A DNA stretch of 31,116 bases from Clostridia bacterium (GTDB taxonomy: Bacteria; Bacillota; Clostridia; Oscillospirales; CAG-272): positions 1 through 31,116 of the forward strand of contig JAFNVK010000129.1 of the NCBI GenBank assembly GCA_017379815.1. The letters run 5' to 3'. Positions 29,421 to 31,116 of the stretch are shown here, one piece after another. Positions within the stretch are counted from its first letter, which is position 1, and the number at the start of each line of letters is the position of its first letter. Under the pieces are notes generated by a model that saw nothing but the letters and a program-made list of their open reading frames with translations, was not told the origin of the DNA and did not search any database. The translations under genes were made by a program, and so were the position numbers.

Positions 29421-31116
29421 GCAGTCTATGCCTATGGGCGCAAGACCTCCTAAGAGAAAGCTGAACGGAAACGTGCTCAAGCGCCTGCTCAAGATGCTCT
29501 TTAAGGCATATCCCGTTCTGCTCCCGCTCTCCATCCTGTGTATTCTCTTTACGGCGATCGTTTCCACCATTCCCTCGATCTTTTTGCAGAAGGTGACCGA
29601 GACGGTGCAGCTCTACCAGCCCACCAAGGATTGGGCGGCGGCATCCGAGATCATCATTCCGCAGGTGATCACCCTGATCGTCCTGTACGTCTTTTCGATT
29701 ATTTCCATTACGCTTGAGAGCCAGCTGATGGCCTATATCACGCAGGGCTTCCTCTACAAGATGCGTAAGGCGATGTTCGATCGGATGCAGGATCTCCCCA
29801 TCAAGTATTTCGATACGCACAAGCACGGCGATATCATGAGCTATTATACCAACGATATCGATACGCTCCGTCAGCTTGTGTCGCAGTCGATGCCTACCAT
29901 CATCCGTGCGTCGGTCATCGTCATTTCGGTCCTGTCGATCATGCTGTATTACAGCGTCTGGCTCACGCTCCTGCTTCTGGTTGGCGTGGTCTTTATGGTG
30001 CTGGTCTCCAAAAAGGTCGGCGGCGGCTCTGCACGCTTCTTCATCAAGCTGCAGCGCTCGGTTGGCGGACTTGAGGGCTACGTGCAGGAGATGATGAACG
30101 GACAAAAGGTCGTCAAGGTCTTTAGCCACGAGGAGCAGGCACAGAAGGATTTTGACGAGGTCAACGAAGCGCTCTTCCAGAACGCCTACCGCGCAAACGC
30201 CTATGCGAATATGCTCGGCCCGATCATCATGAACATCGGTAACGTGATGTACGTGATCGTAGCGGTCGTCGGAGGACTGCTGATGGCGGCAAACGTGCCG
30301 AACCTCAGCCTTTCGGGTCTTGCTCTCGGCGTGGACATTATCGTCCCGTTCCTCAACATGACCAAGCAGTTTACGGGTAACATCAACCAGTTCTCCCAGC
30401 AGATCAACTCCATCGTCATGGCAATGGCGGGAGCTGAGCGCGTCTTTGAGCTGATGGATCAGTCCCCCGAGGTAGATGACGGCTACGTCACCCTGGTCAA
30501 CGCCACGGTGGATGCCGAAGGAAACGTCCGCGAGGCCGATCACCACACCGGCGTTTGGGCATGGAAGCATCCGCACAGCGCGGACGGAAGCATCACCTAT
30601 ACGCTTCTGCGCGGCGACGTGCGCATGACCGAGGTCGACTTTGGCTACGAGGAAGGGAAGACCGTTCTGCATGACGTCAGCGTCTTTGCCGAGCCCGGAC
30701 AGAAGGTCGCCTTCGTTGGCGCAACGGGCGCCGGAAAGACCACCATCACCAACCTCATCAACCGCTTCTATGATATTGCCGACGGCAAGATCCGTTACGA
30801 CGGCATCAATATCAACAAGATCCGCAAGTCGGATCTGCGCCGCTCGCTCGGTATCGTTTTGCAGGATACCAACCTCTTTACGGGTACCGTTATGGAGAAC
30901 ATTCGTTACGGCAATCTGGATGCTACCGATGAGGAGTGCATTCGTGCCGCAAAGCTTGCGGGTGCGGACGATTTCATCACCCGTTTGCCCGGCGGATATG
31001 AGACCGAGCTTTCCAACAACGGAAGCAACTTGTCGCAGGGCCAGCGCCAGCTGATCGCCATCGCCCGTGCAGCGGTTGCCGATCCGCCCGTGATGATCCT
31101 GGATGAGGCCACCTCC
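29407..31116 (+). CDS. ABC exporter half-transporter, canonical subunit (3' end outside window)
   Basis: 570 codons are visible, open to the last base. ATG 29407 follows GGAGGTGGGCAGA and overlaps the upstream gene by 14 bases. A basic N-terminus (MTKNKQSMPMGARPPKRK) leads into a six-helix exporter domain, then a linker insertion (about 363-400, GYVTLVNATVDAEGNVREAD) before the nucleotide-binding domain. Walker A is VGATGAGKTT (Lys444), the signature is LSQGQRQL, and Walker B is VMILDEATS with the catalytic Glu567. Together with the previous subunit it forms a heterodimer with one active and one degenerate ATP site. Only the D-loop, H-loop and C-terminus are missing from view. Confidence 0.94.
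   Translation, partial: MTKNKQSMPMGARPPKRKLNGNVLKRLLKMLFKAYPVLLPLSILCILFTAIVSTIPSIFLQKVTETVQLYQPTKDWAAASEIIIPQVITLIVLYVFSIISITLESQLMAYITQGFLYKMRKAMFDRMQDLPIKYFDTHKHGDIMSYYTNDIDTLRQLVSQSMPTIIRASVIVISVLSIMLYYSVWLTLLLLVGVVFMVLVSKKVGGGSARFFIKLQRSVGGLEGYVQEMMNGQKVVKVFSHEEQAQKDFDEVNEALFQNAYRANAYANMLGPIIMNIGNVMYVIVAVVGGLLMAANVPNLSLSGLALGVDIIVPFLNMTKQFTGNINQFSQQINSIVMAMAGAERVFELMDQSPEVDDGYVTLVNATVDAEGNVREADHHTGVWAWKHPHSADGSITYTLLRGDVRMTEVDFGYEEGKTVLHDVSVFAEPGQKVAFVGATGAGKTTITNLINRFYDIADGKIRYDGININKIRKSDLRRSLGIVLQDTNLFTGTVMENIRYGNLDATDEECIRAAKLAGADDFITRLPGGYETELSNNGSNLSQGQRQLIAIARAAVADPPVMILDEATS

Noticed and set aside
1..31116. tRNA, rRNA, CRISPR arrays, insertion sequences or attachment sites
   Set aside because: I looked for cloverleaf-like genes, regularly spaced repeats, transposase motifs and flanking repeats and saw none. 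The BMC locus has no visible mobility genes, and its codon use looks like that of its neighbours.

Overview
The window looks like a chromosomal piece of a Gram-positive anaerobe of the Bacillota, class Clostridia, probably an uncultured Oscillospirales- or Lachnospirales-like gut organism. The basis is the moderately GC-rich coding sequence, near-consensus sigma-A promoters with 16-17 bp spacers, GGAGG-type ribosome binding sites, clostridial gene families (MBOAT/SGNH cell-envelope cluster, RqcH, type II pantothenate kinase) and a strictly anaerobic glycyl radical pathway. The genus cannot be named from the sequence alone.

Layout. 1-1323: 3' part of threonyl-tRNA synthetase, closed by a strong terminator. 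1416-4893: a four-gene envelope unit (acyl carrier protein, MBOAT acyltransferase, SGNH-like exported protein, lipoprotein) with its own promoter and terminator. 4955-6462: an unknown protein and a HAD phosphatase. 6577-22858: a bacterial microcompartment (BMC) locus of 19 genes on the plus strand, in two promoter-led blocks. 22901-23749 (minus): type II pantothenate kinase, convergent with the BMC operon across a bidirectional terminator. 23899-27558: rqcH, trxB and an alpha/beta hydrolase. 27592-31116: a heterodimeric ABC exporter, the second subunit cut by the window end.

The BMC locus is the main content. It resembles the glycyl-radical BMC type described for fucose/rhamnose breakdown (GRM5-like). 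The inferred path is: fuculose-1-P or rhamnulose-1-P to DHAP plus lactaldehyde (aldolase); lactaldehyde to 1,2-propanediol (an alcohol dehydrogenase); propanediol to propionaldehyde (B12-independent glycyl radical dehydratase plus activase); then either propionyl-CoA (PduP), propionyl-P (PduL) and propionate plus ATP (acetate/propionate kinase), or 1-propanol (the other dehydrogenase). The shell consists of four BMC-H proteins, a circularly permuted PduU/EutS type, a PduT-type trimer with an Fe-S cysteine, and an EutN pentamer. PduS probably works with PduT to move electrons across the shell. A DeoR-family regulator is encoded inside the operon. No sugar permease, isomerase or kinase is present, so the upper pathway must lie elsewhere.

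This is not an unknown class of system, but it has unexplained details: short hairpins that enclose or touch the stop codons of at least eight BMC genes; a shared AAACCACA element upstream of both BMC promoters; a shell gene with two well-spaced in-frame starts, each with its own Shine-Dalgarno; an activase lacking the usual ferredoxin insertion; and a Cys/His-rich linker before the aldolase's encapsulation tail. All functions are read from recognised motifs and gene context by eye; no database search was possible.
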